Below, in pieces: positions 23,896 through 30,891 of a stretch of 64,000 nucleotides of DNA (the stretch's first letter is position 1; each line of letters opens with the position of its first letter). The position numbers and the translations under genes were made by a program. Source of the stretch: Candidatus Lachnoclostridium avicola (lineage in GTDB: Bacteria > Bacillota > Clostridia > Lachnospirales > Lachnospiraceae); assembly GCA_019114465.1 (NCBI GenBank), contig DXFM01000003.1, forward strand, positions 150,025 to 214,024, read 5' to 3'. The notes beneath the pieces were generated by a model, which did no database searches, had not been told where the DNA came from, and saw only the letters and a list, made by a program, of their open reading frames with translations.

Positions 23896-25050
23896 ATGGA
23901 AGTATATTTTGACAATTCGGCGACCACCAGAGTGCTGGACAAGGTGGTGGCCGCCATGGATCAGATGATGACGGAAAACTACGGCAACCCTTCCGCTCGC
24001 CACATTATGGGCGTGCGGGCGGAAAACGCGGTGAAGCAGGCGGCATCCCAGGTGGCAAAGACCCTGAAGGTGAAGGAAAAAGAGATTTTATTTACCTCCG
24101 GCGGTTCTGAGTCCAACAACATGGCCTTAATCGGTACAGCCCTGGCCAACAAGCGGGCGGGGAAGCACATCATCGCGTCCAACATTGAGCATCCGTCCAT
24201 CTACAATACCCTGGGATTTTTGGAGGAGATGGGCTTTGAAGTGACGTACCTCCGGGTGGACCAGAAAGGTCATGTGGATCTGGAACAGTTAAAACAGGCT
24301 GTCCGGCAGGATACCATTCTGGTTTCCGTCATGTATGTGAACAATGAGGTGGGAGCAGTGGAGCCGGTGGAGGAGATCGGAAAGATCGTCCACGGCGCCA
24401 ACCCGGGGACTGTTTTCCATGTGGACGCCATCCAGGCCTATGGAAAGTTTCAGATCCGGCCGAAAAAGCAGGGGATCGATCTGCTGTCTGTCAGCGGTCA
24501 CAAGCTCCACGGGCCGAAGGGCATCGGCTTTCTCTACATTGACGAGCATGTGAAGATCCGCCCCATCATCTACGGCGGCGGTCAGCAGCGGGGCATGCGC
24601 TCCGGTACGGAGAATGTGCCGGGAATCGTGGGAATGGGAGTGGCGGCCGAGGAGGCCTACACCAATTTTGAGGAGAAGGTGGGCCACCTCTGCGCCCTGA
24701 AGGACCATATGCTGGAGCGGTTAAAAGAGGTGGAAGGCGCCACCCCCAACAGCTATCCGGGCAGGGAGAGCGCGCCCCAGGTGGTGAGCGTCAGCTTCTC
24801 CGGCGTCCGCAGCGAGGTGCTCCTCCACGCCCTGGAGGATAAGGGAATCTACGTGTCCTCCGGCTCCGCCTGCTCTTCCAACCATCCGGACGTGAGCGGA
24901 ACCTTGAAGGGCATCGGGGTGAAACCGGAGCTTCTGGACTCCACCCTGCGGTTCAGCTTCGGCCGGTTCAACACCCTGGAGGAAGTGGACTACTGTATTG
25001 AGACACTGAAGGAATTACTGCCGGTGCTTCGCCGGTATCAGAGAGGATAA
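23896..25050 (+). CDS. Cysteine desulfurase (IscS/NifS family), ThiI partner
   Basis: PLP enzyme that takes sulfur from cysteine as a persulfide; 384 residues. VYFDNSATTRV is at the start, SGGSESNN near 74-81, the PLP Lys in SGHKLHG near 203, and the persulfide Cys in SSGSACSSNHPDV near 325. The next gene, thiI, begins 8 bases after its stop. This matches the B. subtilis nifZ-thiI pair, where the desulfurase feeds sulfur to ThiI for tRNA 4-thiouridine. A general role in Fe-S cluster supply cannot be excluded; no scaffold gene is nearby. Confidence 0.93.
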   Translation: MEVYFDNSATTRVLDKVVAAMDQMMTENYGNPSARHIMGVRAENAVKQAASQVAKTLKVKEKEILFTSGGSESNNMALIGTALANKRAGKHIIASNIEHPSIYNTLGFLEEMGFEVTYLRVDQKGHVDLEQLKQAVRQDTILVSVMYVNNEVGAVEPVEEIGKIVHGANPGTVFHVDAIQAYGKFQIRPKKQGIDLLSVSGHKLHGPKGIGFLYIDEHVKIRPIIYGGGQQRGMRSGTENVPGIVGMGVAAEEAYTNFEEKVGHLCALKDHMLERLKEVEGATPNSYPGRESAPQVVSVSFSGVRSEVLLHALEDKGIYVSSGSACSSNHPDVSGTLKGIGVKPELLDSTLRFSFGRFNTLEEVDYCIETLKELLPVLRRYQRG

Positions 25051-25058
25051 ACGAATTT

Positions 25059-26246
25059 ATGGAATTCAGATCATTTTTAATCAAGTACGCGGAGATCGGC
25101 ACGAAGGGCAAGAACCGCTACCTGTTTGAGGACGCCCTGATCAAGCAGATCAAGCGGGCCTTAAAGGCGGTGGACGGCCATTTCGTCATCACCAAGGAGT
25201 CGGGCCGCATCTACGTGGACGCGGAGGGAGAGTACGACTACGACGAGACCCTGGATGCCTTAAAGCGGGTGTTTGGAATCGTGTGGATCTGCCCCATGGT
25301 CCAGTTTGAGGACCGGGATTATGAGAATATCAAGAAACAGATCGTAGCCTATATGGACGAGGTATACCCGGACAAGCATCTGACCTTCAAGGTCAACGCC
25401 AGAAGGGGGGATAAGAGCTATCCCCATATGTCAGAGGAAATCAACCGGGATATGGGAGAGGTGATTTTAAATGCCTTCCCGGAGACGAAGGTGGACGTGC
25501 ATCACCCGGATGTGATGCTTCACATCGAAGTGCGGAAAAAGGTGAATGTCTACTCCCTGATGATTCCGGGAGCCGGCGGAATGCCGGTGGGCACCAACGG
25601 AAAAGCCATGCTCCTTCTCTCGGGCGGCATTGACAGCCCGGTGGCAGGCTGGATGATTGCAAAGAGGGGAGTGAAGATCGACGCCGTGTACTTCCACGCG
25701 CCGCCCTACACCAGCGAGCGGGCGAAACAGAAGGTGGTGGATCTGGCGAAGCTGGTGGCCAGGTATTCCGGCCCCATTGCCCTTCATGTGGTGAATTTTA
25801 CAGACATTCAGCTTTACATTTACGAGAAATGTCCCTACGAGGAGCTGACCATCATCATGCGCCGCTATATGATGCGGATCGCGGAGCAGATCGCCGCGGA
25901 GACCGGATGCATCGGTCTGATTACCGGCGAGAGCATCGGTCAGGTGGCGTCCCAGACCATGCAGTCCCTTCTGTGCACCAACGAGGTGTGCACCCTGCCG
26001 GTATACCGGCCCCTCATCGGGTTTGACAAGCAGGAGATCGTGGATATTTCCGAGAAGATCGACACCTATGAGACCTCCGTTCTGCCGTACGAGGACTGCT
26101 GCACCATCTTCGTGGCCAAGCATCCGGTGACCAAGCCCAGCCTGGATCGGATCAAGCGGTCGGAGCGGAATCTGCAGGAGAAGATCGACGAGATGGTGGA
26201 GGAAGCCATCCGGACAAAAGAGACCATCTGGTGTGACATCGGATAG
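25059..26246 (+). CDS. thiI: tRNA 4-thiouridine synthetase ThiI
   Basis: Cytosolic enzyme making 4-thiouridine at position 8 of tRNA; 395 residues. An N-terminal ferredoxin-like/THUMP region (about 1-165) precedes an adenylating PP-loop domain with LLSGGIDSPVAGW near 186-198. The catalytic Cys expected within LYEDCCTIF is near 348. The C-terminal rhodanese domain of the E. coli enzyme is absent, as in Bacillus, which fits dedicated sulfur donation by the upstream desulfurase. The last codon and TAG lie inside a dispersed repeat (26240-26289). Confidence 0.95.
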   Translation: MEFRSFLIKYAEIGTKGKNRYLFEDALIKQIKRALKAVDGHFVITKESGRIYVDAEGEYDYDETLDALKRVFGIVWICPMVQFEDRDYENIKKQIVAYMDEVYPDKHLTFKVNARRGDKSYPHMSEEINRDMGEVILNAFPETKVDVHHPDVMLHIEVRKKVNVYSLMIPGAGGMPVGTNGKAMLLLSGGIDSPVAGWMIAKRGVKIDAVYFHAPPYTSERAKQKVVDLAKLVARYSGPIALHVVNFTDIQLYIYEKCPYEELTIIMRRYMMRIAEQIAAETGCIGLITGESIGQVASQTMQSLLCTNEVCTLPVYRPLIGFDKQEIVDISEKIDTYETSVLPYEDCCTIFVAKHPVTKPSLDRIKRSERNLQEKIDEMVEEAIRTKETIWCDIG

Positions 26247-26289
26247 GGAAAATCCCTTCCCCTATCCGATTCGCGATACCGCGGGCAGC
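26240..26289. repeat. Dispersed 50-bp intergenic repeat, copy 1 (at the thiI stop)
   Basis: Identical at 47 of 50 positions to 42504-42553 after glyS. It contains the inverted repeat GGATAGG / CCTATCC (26241-26247, 26261-26267). In the other copy one stem position becomes a G-U pair, so pairing is kept. Here the repeat includes the thiI stop codon. Confidence 0.7.
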
Positions 26290-26391
26290 ACGAACCATGA
26301 AAGCCCTCGGATCGCTCCGTGCTGCGCACTCACGCGATTCGACCTGCATTCGCAATCCGGCCTGCCGGCCTTCTTGCTCATACAGGTGAGC

Positions 26392-26450
26392 GTCTCTAAA
26401 GCAGAGACGGTCCGGTCTGCAAGCAGCCCGTTCCGCCTCTGCTTTGAGAC
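26392..26450. repeat. Long inverted repeat in the thiI-HPr spacer
   Basis: GTCTCTAAAGCAGAG (26392-26406) pairs with CTCTGCTTTGAGAC (26437-26450) around a 30-base interior, followed by CGGGCTTTTA. It may terminate thiI transcription or be a remnant of a mobile intergenic element. The remaining spacer (26290-26391) shows no ORF; it has GCAGCACG / CGTGCTGC complementary arms near 26285 and 26318. Confidence 0.5.
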
Positions 26451-26471
26451 CGGGCTTTTACAGTAAAAAAA

Positions 26472-26499
26472 CGAAGCGCCCCTTTGAAGGGCGCTTCGC
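26472..26499 (-). terminator. Rho-independent terminator of the HPr-like gene
   Basis: CGAAGCGCCC (26472-26481) and GGGCGCTTCG (26490-26499) form a 10-bp stem. On the minus strand it is followed by a T6 run (complement of 26466-26471), so it ends transcription of the minus-strand gene. Confidence 0.8.
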
Positions 26500-26560
26500 C
26501 TGCTCATTTCACAAATTTGAAAATTTCGGAGCGGAAGCTCCGCCGGAAAATATTCTGTGA

Positions 26561-26794
26561 TTACTCTACCATGTAGGGAGCCAGAGTGGTCAGGATGGTG
26601 TCCAGGTTGGACTCTGCGTGGATGTTTAAGTCGATGGGCTTGGACAGATCCAGGCTGAAGATTCCCATAATGGATTTTGCATCGATCACGTATCTTCCGG
26701 ATACCAGATCAAAGTCAACGTCGAACTTGGACAGATCGTTTACGAAAGACTTTACTTTATCGATAGAATTTAAAGAAATACGTACAGTTTTCAT
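26561..26794 (-). CDS. HPr-like protein without the phosphorylatable His15 (Crh-like)
   Basis: Small cytosolic protein of 77 residues. It keeps the HPr regulatory segment KSIMGIFSLDL (about 40-50), in which Ser41 corresponds to the HPr kinase site Ser46. The N-terminal active-site motif with His15 is absent: residues 9-15 read NSIDKVK and the only His is at 59. It therefore cannot carry PTS phosphate in the usual way and may be a regulatory HPr, as Crh is in Bacillus. AGGAGGATG precedes the start, and it has its own sigma-70 promoter and terminator. Confidence 0.75.
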   Translation of the reverse strand: MKTVRISLNSIDKVKSFVNDLSKFDVDFDLVSGRYVIDAKSIMGIFSLDLSKPIDLNIHAESNLDTILTTLAPYMVE

Positions 26795-26845
26795 GTTGAA
26801 ACATCCTCCTCTATCTGCGGCCTGAAAAGCCGTTCTTCTGATTCC

Positions 26846-26874
26846 ATAGTACAGATGTGCGGAGGAAAAGTCAA
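26846..26874 (-). promoter_or_regulatory. sigma-70 promoter TTGACT-N17-TACTAT for the HPr-like gene
   Basis: Read on the minus strand: -35 TTGACT (26874-26869) and -10 TACTAT (26851-26846), 17-base spacing, about 50 bases from the start codon. Confidence 0.65.
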
Positions 26875-26962
26875 GAGGTACTTTTGACGAAAATGGCATG
26901 TACGGAAAATAGGCCATGGTTCCCCAGGAGGAACCGGGGCGGGAACAGAAATGGAGAATTTT

Positions 26963-28297
26963 ATGAGAAAAGCGGCGTTTCACAATTTGGGATGCAAGGT
27001 AAATGCCTATGAGACGGAAGCCATGGAACAGATGCTGGAGGCGGCGGGATATGAGATCGTTCCCTTTGCCCCCGGGGCGGATGTGTATGTGATCAACACC
27101 TGTTCCGTGACCAATATCGCGGACCGTAAATCCAGACAGATGCTCCACCGGGCAAAAAAGATGAATCCGGAGGCGGTGGTGGTGGCTGCCGGCTGCTACG
27201 TGCAGGCTGCCGGCCGGGAACTGGCGGAGAAGGATGAGGCGGTGGACATTGTCATCGGCAATGACAGAAAAAAGGAGCTGGTTCAGATTCTGGACCGGTA
27301 TTTTCAGGAGAAGACGACGGGTGAGGAACCGGAGGATGTGTATCTGAAGGATCTGGTTTCTCCCACGGAGTATGAGGAGCTTCACATCAGCCGGGTGGAG
27401 GAGCACACCAGGGCCTTCATCAAGGTGCAGGATGGCTGCAATCAGTTCTGCAGCTACTGCATCATTCCCTACACCAGAGGCCGGGTGAGAAGCCGGAGAC
27501 CGGAGGATGTGGCGGAGGAGATCCGGGGCCTGGCGGCCCAGGGATATAAGGAAATGGTGCTCACCGGGATCCATTTAAGCTCCTACGGAGTGGATTTTCC
27601 CGGAGGCAGGCCGGGTCTGATGGATTTGATCGCCATGGTTCACGAGATTGACGGGGTGGAGAGAATCCGCCTGGGTTCCCTGGAACCCAGGATCATCACG
27701 GAGGAATCCGCCGGCTTCATGGCGGGCTTAAAAAAGCTCTGCCCCCATTTCCACCTGTCTCTTCAGAGCGGCTGCGACGAGACCTTAAAGCGGATGAACC
27801 GGAAGTACACCACGGAGGAATATCTGGAAAAGTGCGAGATCCTGAGAAAGCACTTTGACCGTCCGGCCATCACCACCGACGTGATCGTGGGATTCCCCGG
27901 GGAGACGGAGGAAGAGTTTGAGCAGACCCGGGCATTTGTGGAGCGGGTGCATTTCTACGAGATGCACGTGTTCAAATACTCCAGGAGGAAGGGAACCCGG
28001 GCGGACCGGATGGACGGCCAGGTGCCGGAGCCGGTGAAGGCAGAGCGGAGCGACGTGCTCCTGGAGCTGGAAAAAACCATGTCCGAGGAGTACCGGCGCC
28101 TGTGGCTGGGAGAGACGGTGGACCTGCTTCTGGAAGAAGAGTCGGAGATAGACGGAAAACCGGTGATGACCGGCTGCACCAGAGAGTATGTGAAGTGCGT
28201 CGTGGAGAAAAAACCGGGAATGGAAAAGGGAATGATGGTGAGAGGAACGGCGTCGAAGCTTTTGGACGGCGGCGTGATGGAAGTGGTCACAGACTGA
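26963..28297 (+). CDS. mtaB: tRNA t6A37 methylthiotransferase MtaB
   Basis: Radical-SAM enzyme that converts t6A to ms2t6A at position 37 of tRNAs; 444 residues from ATG 26963. The N-terminal UPF0004 domain has the cluster-binding Cys residues (NLGCKVN, NTCSVTN, AAGCYVQ). The radical-SAM motif is CNQFCSYCIIPYTRGR (C-x3-C-x2-C) near 150. A TRAM-like domain ends the protein. ATG 26963 has GGAG 6 bases upstream and gives the family N-terminus; ATG 26951 is in frame but its ribosome binding site is distant. Confidence 0.93.
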   Translation: MRKAAFHNLGCKVNAYETEAMEQMLEAAGYEIVPFAPGADVYVINTCSVTNIADRKSRQMLHRAKKMNPEAVVVAAGCYVQAAGRELAEKDEAVDIVIGNDRKKELVQILDRYFQEKTTGEEPEDVYLKDLVSPTEYEELHISRVEEHTRAFIKVQDGCNQFCSYCIIPYTRGRVRSRRPEDVAEEIRGLAAQGYKEMVLTGIHLSSYGVDFPGGRPGLMDLIAMVHEIDGVERIRLGSLEPRIITEESAGFMAGLKKLCPHFHLSLQSGCDETLKRMNRKYTTEEYLEKCEILRKHFDRPAITTDVIVGFPGETEEEFEQTRAFVERVHFYEMHVFKYSRRKGTRADRMDGQVPEPVKAERSDVLLELEKTMSEEYRRLWLGETVDLLLEEESEIDGKPVMTGCTREYVKCVVEKKPGMEKGMMVRGTASKLLDGGVMEVVTD

Positions 28298-28313
28298 GAA
28301 GGGAGCGTTGGAT

Positions 28314-28706
28314 ATGGAGAAAAAGAAAATTGCGGCGGCGGGAATTCTTCTGATCCTGGCCTGCATCCTGGCGGGAGTCCTGTATTTCTGCTTAAGACCC
28401 CAGCCTTCCGAGGGAATGAAGCATATTTCCGTGACGGTGGTTCACGGTAACGGGGAGGAGAAGGTGTTCCCCTACGACACGGACGCCGCCTATCTGGGAG
28501 AATTGCTGGAGGCGGACGGCCTGATTTCCGGGGAGGACGGACAGTTCGGCCTTTTTATCACGGAAGTGGACGGGGAGACGGCAGACGACCAGGCTCAGGA
28601 GTGGTGGTGCATCACAAAGGGCGGAGAGATGGTGAACACCTCCGTGGACACTACCCCCATCGAGGACGGGGATGAGTTTGAACTGACCCTGAAAGAGGGA
28701 TACTGA
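28314..28706 (+). CDS. Membrane-anchored DUF4430 (transcobalamin C-terminal-like) protein
   Basis: Protein of 130 residues with an N-terminal membrane anchor (about 6-26) and an extracellular DUF4430 domain. That fold is related to the C-terminal domain of transcobalamin (VVHGNGEEKVFPY ... EWWCITKGGEMVNTSVDTTPIEDGDEFELTL). ATG 28314 is preferred over TTG 28308. The stop abuts the start of an ECF S component, so the two are co-translated. Together they suggest surface capture plus import of a corrinoid or other vitamin. That is inference from domain relationship and context. Confidence 0.75.
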   Translation: MEKKKIAAAGILLILACILAGVLYFCLRPQPSEGMKHISVTVVHGNGEEKVFPYDTDAAYLGELLEADGLISGEDGQFGLFITEVDGETADDQAQEWWCITKGGEMVNTSVDTTPIEDGDEFELTLKEGY

Positions 28707-29201
28707 TTGAGGGGGCACAGGACGAGAGATCTGGCGGTGATGGGCCTGCTTGCCGCCCTGCTCTTTGCCGGACAGGTGGCCCTGGCGTCCCTTCCCAATG
28801 TGGAGATTGTCTCCCTGCTGGTGATTCTGTACGCTCTGGCCCTGGGACGCCGGGTGTTTCCGGTGATTTACACCTTCGTTCTGCTGGAGGGGATCTTTTA
28901 CGGATTCGGCATCTGGTGGATCAGCTATCTCTATGTGTGGCCGGCCCTGGCCCTTTTTGCCATGGCTTTCCGGAAAGTGGATTCCCCGGTGTTTTTCAGC
29001 ATCCTGTCCGGATTTTTCGGACTTTTTTTCGGCGCACTCTGCGCGGTTCCCTATTTTTTTGCGGGAGGACCGGCGGCCGCCTTTGCCTACTGGATTTCCG
29101 GCATTCCCTTCGATCTGGTGCACTGCGGCGGAAATTTTATTCTTTGTCTGGCGCTGTTTCGCCCCTTAAAACGGGTGATCACAGCCCTGACTTCAGACTG
29201 A
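28707..29201 (+). CDS. ECF transporter S component
   Basis: Substrate-binding membrane subunit of an energy-coupling-factor vitamin importer, 164 residues with about five to six hydrophobic segments. The N-terminal segment RDLAVMGLLAALLFAGQVAL carries the AxxxA-type helix motif used to contact the ECF T subunit. It starts at TTG 28707 immediately after the DUF4430 stop. No EcfA/EcfT genes are nearby, so it would use a shared group II ECF module. The substrate is unknown; the DUF4430 partner makes cobalamin or cobinamide a reasonable hypothesis. Confidence 0.75.
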   Translation: MRGHRTRDLAVMGLLAALLFAGQVALASLPNVEIVSLLVILYALALGRRVFPVIYTFVLLEGIFYGFGIWWISYLYVWPALALFAMAFRKVDSPVFFSILSGFFGLFFGALCAVPYFFAGGPAAAFAYWISGIPFDLVHCGGNFILCLALFRPLKRVITALTSD

Positions 29202-29216
29202 GGGCAAAAAAATCCC

Positions 29217-29245
29217 TTTACGAATCAGAAATAATAGTATAGAAT
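29217..29245 (+). promoter_or_regulatory. sigma-70 promoter TTTACG-N17-TAGAAT for ireB
   Basis: -35 TTTACG (29217-29222) and -10 TAGAAT (29240-29245) within GTATAGAATAG, 31 bases ahead of the ireB start. Confidence 0.65.
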
Positions 29246-29276
29246 AGTAACGAACAGTTAAAGGACGTGAGATAAT

Positions 29277-29543
29277 ATGGGCGATATTCATAATACGCAG
29301 TATTTCAAGGCAGTACAGGAAGAAAATAAGATGGATGTGAGCGAGATCCTGGAACAGGTCTATGTGGCGCTGACGGAAAAGGGCTACAACCCGATCAATC
29401 AGATCGTGGGCTATATTATGTCCGGGGATCCCACTTATATTACCAGTCATAAGAATGCCAGAAGCCTGATCATGAAGGCAGAGCGTGATGAGATCCTGGA
29501 AGAACTGATGCAGGTGTATATTGATACGAAGTTGAAAAAGTAA
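29277..29543 (+). CDS. ireB: IreB family regulatory phosphoprotein (UPF0297)
   Basis: Small cytosolic protein of 88 residues. In Enterococcus its homologue IreB is phosphorylated by the PASTA kinase IreK and affects cephalosporin tolerance and peptidoglycan synthesis. The family blocks [21 protein letters not shown] and [16 protein letters not shown] are intact. A Thr near the N-terminus (T7 in HNTQYF) matches the phosphorylated region of IreB. It heads the conserved ireB-ruvX-DUF1292 block, although a hairpin-rich spacer separates it from ruvX here. Confidence 0.92.
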   Translation: MGDIHNTQYFKAVQEENKMDVSEILEQVYVALTEKGYNPINQIVGYIMSGDPTYITSHKNARSLIMKAERDEILEELMQVYIDTKLKK

Positions 29544-29570
29544 GGCTCTCCGCGGAGTGCGGAGGGCTTT
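29542..29570 (+). terminator. Hairpin after ireB
   Basis: AAGGCTCTCCGC (29542-29553) pairs with GCGGAGGGCTTT (29559-29570), 12 bp with two G-U pairs. It begins inside the stop codon and has only a short T run, so it may be a partial terminator. Confidence 0.55.
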
Positions 29571-29633
29571 CCGGCGTGGCTGTATGCGGTGGCGCACTGG
29601 TTGCGCGCCGCTTCAAAAGAAGGTTCGTGTGGG

Positions 29634-29664
29634 GATAAGGGCTGCTTCATTCGCAGCCCTTATC
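29634..29664. repeat. Perfect 12-bp inverted repeat before ruvX
   Basis: GATAAGGGCTGC (29634-29645) and GCAGCCCTTATC (29653-29664) with a 7-base loop. No T run follows on either strand. It lies in the leader of ruvX and may be an operator or RNA-stability element. Confidence 0.5.
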
Positions 29665-29701
29665 ATCTAATAGGAGACTGCGCCGGTTCGAGGAAGAGAA
29701 A

Positions 29702-30133
29702 ATGAGAATTATGGGACTGGACTACGGCTCCAGGACAGTAGGCGTGGCGGTGAGCGACGCTCTGGGACTGACGGCCCAGGGCGTGGAGACAGTGACCAGA
29801 GAAGAGGAAAACAAACTGAGGAAGACCCTGCGCAGGATTGAGGAGCTGGCAAAGGAATATGAGGTGGACCGGATCGTTCTGGGCTGCCCGAAAAATATGA
29901 ACAATACCCTGGGAGAGCGGGTGCAGAAGACGGAGGAGTTCGGCAGAATGCTGGAACGCCGTCTTGGGCTGCCGGTGATTTACTGGGATGAACGTCTGAC
30001 AACTGTGGCGGCGGAGCGCATTCTCATGGAGAGCGGTGTCCGCCGGGAGAACAGAAAGCAAGTGATTGACAAGGTGGCCGCGGGGCTGATCCTGCAGGGC
30101 TATCTGGATTCCCTCTGCCGGGATGAAGAGTAG
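29702..30133 (+). CDS. ruvX: Putative pre-16S rRNA nuclease / RuvX (YqgF)
   Basis: RNase H-fold nuclease of 143 residues. The family acts in 16S rRNA 5'-end maturation and was earlier proposed as a Holliday-junction resolvase. The motifs are [16 protein letters not shown] at the start (catalytic Asp in LDYG), [15 protein letters not shown] near 60-74, and WDERLTT near 97-103 with [14 protein letters not shown] at the end. It is followed 8 bases later by the DUF1292 gene, matching the Bacillus yrrK-yrzB order. Confidence 0.93.
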   Translation: MRIMGLDYGSRTVGVAVSDALGLTAQGVETVTREEENKLRKTLRRIEELAKEYEVDRIVLGCPKNMNNTLGERVQKTEEFGRMLERRLGLPVIYWDERLTTVAAERILMESGVRRENRKQVIDKVAAGLILQGYLDSLCRDEE

Positions 30134-30141
30134 GAGAGAGA

Positions 30142-30411
30142 ATGGAAGAGACGATTATCATGACGGATGAAAACGGGGAGAACGTGGAATTTTACGTGCT
30201 GGAAGAGACCAGAATCCACGGCAGAAACTATCTCCTCGTGACAGATGCGAAGGAAGATGAGGACGGCGAGTGCTATATTTTAAGGGATATGTCCGGCGCC
30301 GATGACCCGGAGGCGGTCTATGAGTTCGTGGAGGACGACGGCGAGCTGGACGGGCTGTACCGGATTTTTTCCGAGCTTCTGGATGACACGGACGTGGAAC
30401 TGGAAAAGTAA
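30142..30411 (+). CDS. DUF1292 family protein (YrzB-like)
   Basis: Acidic protein of 89 residues matching DUF1292 (IIMTDENGENVEFYVLEET, then a repeated YLLVTD-EDEDGECYILRD pattern). Function is unknown. It is nearly always next to ruvX and ireB in Firmicutes. About a quarter of its residues are Asp or Glu. AGGAGAG precedes the ATG. Confidence 0.88.
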   Translation: MEETIIMTDENGENVEFYVLEETRIHGRNYLLVTDAKEDEDGECYILRDMSGADDPEAVYEFVEDDGELDGLYRIFSELLDDTDVELEK

Positions 30412-30426
30412 GGAAAGGATGTGTAT

Positions 30427-30873
30427 ATGAATCAGGAAGATTTCAAAGAATTACTTCGTGGAAAAGGGCTGAAGGTGACCTCCCAGAGACTGCTGGTCCT
30501 GCAGATCATGGCAGAACATCCGGGAGAGCATCTGACAACGGAAGAGATTTATGATTTGGTGAGAAAGACAAACCCTGAGATCGGACTGGCCACGATTTAC
30601 CGGACGGTACAGGTTCTGGTGGACCTGCACCTGATCGACAAGATCAGCTTTGACGACGATGTGGCCCGCTATGAGCTGAGAAACAGCAATACGAAGCACC
30701 ACCACCACCATGCCATCTGCTTAGGATGCGGAAAGGTATTTTCATTTGAGGACGATTTACTGGAAAATCTGGAGGCGGCCGTGGAGGACCGTCTGGGATT
30801 TGCTGTGGTGGACCATGAGGTAAAACTGTATGGATACTGCAGAGACTGCAGGGAAAAAATGGATCAAGATTAA
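30427..30873 (+). CDS. Fur family metal/peroxide regulator (Fur/PerR)
   Basis: Cytosolic metal-dependent repressor of 148 residues. A winged helix (about 1-80) with the recognition region PEIGLATIYRTVQVLVDLHLI precedes the dimerisation domain. That domain holds the poly-His segment TKHHHHHAICLGCGKV with one C-x2-C and the second C-x2-C in GYCRDCRE, a structural zinc site. Whether it senses iron (Fur) or peroxide (PerR) cannot be decided by eye. ATG 30427 is better placed relative to AAGGAAAGGA than GTG 30421. The gene sits 18 bases before rnj. Confidence 0.9.
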   Translation: MNQEDFKELLRGKGLKVTSQRLLVLQIMAEHPGEHLTTEEIYDLVRKTNPEIGLATIYRTVQVLVDLHLIDKISFDDDVARYELRNSNTKHHHHHAICLGCGKVFSFEDDLLENLEAAVEDRLGFAVVDHEVKLYGYCRDCREKMDQD

Positions 30874-30891
30874 GTTTGGAGGTTAGGAACT

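Noticed and set aside
26795..27574. Long N-terminal extension of the HPr-like minus-strand gene
   Set aside because: It runs antisense through mtaB. A good ribosome binding site and promoter support the start at 26794.
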